DNA of 6,730 bases from Chloroflexota bacterium (GTDB lineage Bacteria > Chloroflexota > FW602-bin22 > JAMCYS01). Positions 6,657-6,730 of this stretch are shown here, piece by piece. Every line of letters begins with the position of its first letter. Positions within the stretch are counted from its first letter, which is position 1. The translations under genes were made by a program, and so were the position numbers. The notes beneath the pieces were generated by a model, which was not told the DNA's origin, searched no databases, and saw only the letters and a list, made by a program, of their open reading frames with translations. The stretch spans positions 1 through 6,730 of the forward strand of contig JAJZQK010000183.1 of assembly GCA_021847625.1 (NCBI GenBank), given 5' to 3'.

Positions 6657-6730
6657 ATGGCGACGGTGGCATCGTTGTCGACGACGCCCCCGGGCGTGAG
6701 CACCCCGCAGTGCCCGTGGTCGGTGAACTC
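6641..6730 (-). pseudogene. hemB: HemB (5-aminolevulinate dehydratase) fragment, truncated at its 3' side
   Basis: HemB condenses two 5-aminolevulinate molecules to porphobilinogen in tetrapyrrole synthesis. Reading the minus strand from 6730 gives an open 29-codon frame. It begins EFTDHGHCGVL, continues TPGGVVDNDATVAIYAR and stops at a TGA (complement of 6641-6643). TDHGHC with its zinc-binding cysteine (6707-6709) and VDNDAT are hallmark HemB motifs that sit together in the family at about one third of its roughly 330 residues. GC at third codon positions is very high in this frame, as expected of a real gene. Family members continue after this point with an alanine-rich helix and the MMDG region, then the two active-site lysines. 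None of that follows in any minus frame, where the FliK-like gene begins instead. As it stands the product would be inactive. The 5' part lies beyond the window. Confidence 0.82.

Noticed and set aside
6634..6699. A short + strand ORF from ATG 6634 with a GGAGGAG site four bases upstream.
   Set aside because: The peptide is Arg/Trp-rich, as out-of-frame high-GC sequence tends to be, and it crosses the breakpoint.
6657..6730. An ATG directly after the FliK-like stop, open to the window end, that could start a new gene such as flgD.
   Set aside because: There is no ribosome binding site at a usable distance (the nearest GGAGGAG ends 27 bases upstream). The peptide resembles no FlgD, and the minus strand of the same bases reads clearly as HemB.
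6647..6730. A + strand frame (one base back from the FliK-like frame) open to the end, suggesting a simple frameshift in fliK at GCGCGCG.
   Set aside because: Its coding-like base pattern is explained as the antisense shadow of the HemB reading frame on the minus strand, which has recognisable conserved motifs.

Overview
The window is a high-GC bacterial flagellar operon read from the + strand, with genes packed end to end. The order is fliF (5'-truncated by the window edge), fliG, fliH, fliI, fliJ, a soluble lytic transglycosylase gene, flgB, and an Ala/Pro-rich FliK-like gene. Stop-start overlaps or very short gaps, plus strong purine-rich ribosome binding sites, point to one transcript; no promoter or terminator is visible inside it. 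The only gap over 20 bases between + strand genes is 52 bases, between fliI and fliJ.

The genes cover the core of flagellar assembly. FliF forms the MS ring and FliG the torque-receiving rotor ring on it. FliH, FliI and FliJ form the ATPase complex of the flagellar type III export apparatus. The transglycosylase probably opens peptidoglycan for the rod, FlgB is the first rod subunit, and the FliK-like protein would control hook length. Two things are unusual in the layout. flgB stands late, downstream of fliJ and the transglycosylase gene, rather than at the head of a flgB-flgC-fliE-fliF series. The transglycosylase has no Sec signal peptide.

The last ~85 bases differ in kind. On the minus strand, positions 6730 down to about 6647 translate into an unmistakable piece of HemB (5-aminolevulinate dehydratase, porphobilinogen synthase), including the TDHGHCGVL and VDNDAT motifs. 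The HemB homology stops abruptly around 6641-6655, exactly where the FliK-like ORF also ends, without its expected conserved C-terminal domain. Two unrelated genes cut at the same point, facing each other, mark a breakpoint: either a real rearrangement or an assembly or amplification chimera. This is the most notable signal in the window.

Taxonomy is uncertain. The high GC, strong Shine-Dalgarno sites and signal-less transglycosylase in the flagellar operon would suit a high-GC Gram-positive-like lineage (Actinomycetota, Chloroflexota or a deep high-GC Bacillota class), but the sequence alone does not settle this. I found no RNA genes, insertion sequences or CRISPR arrays.
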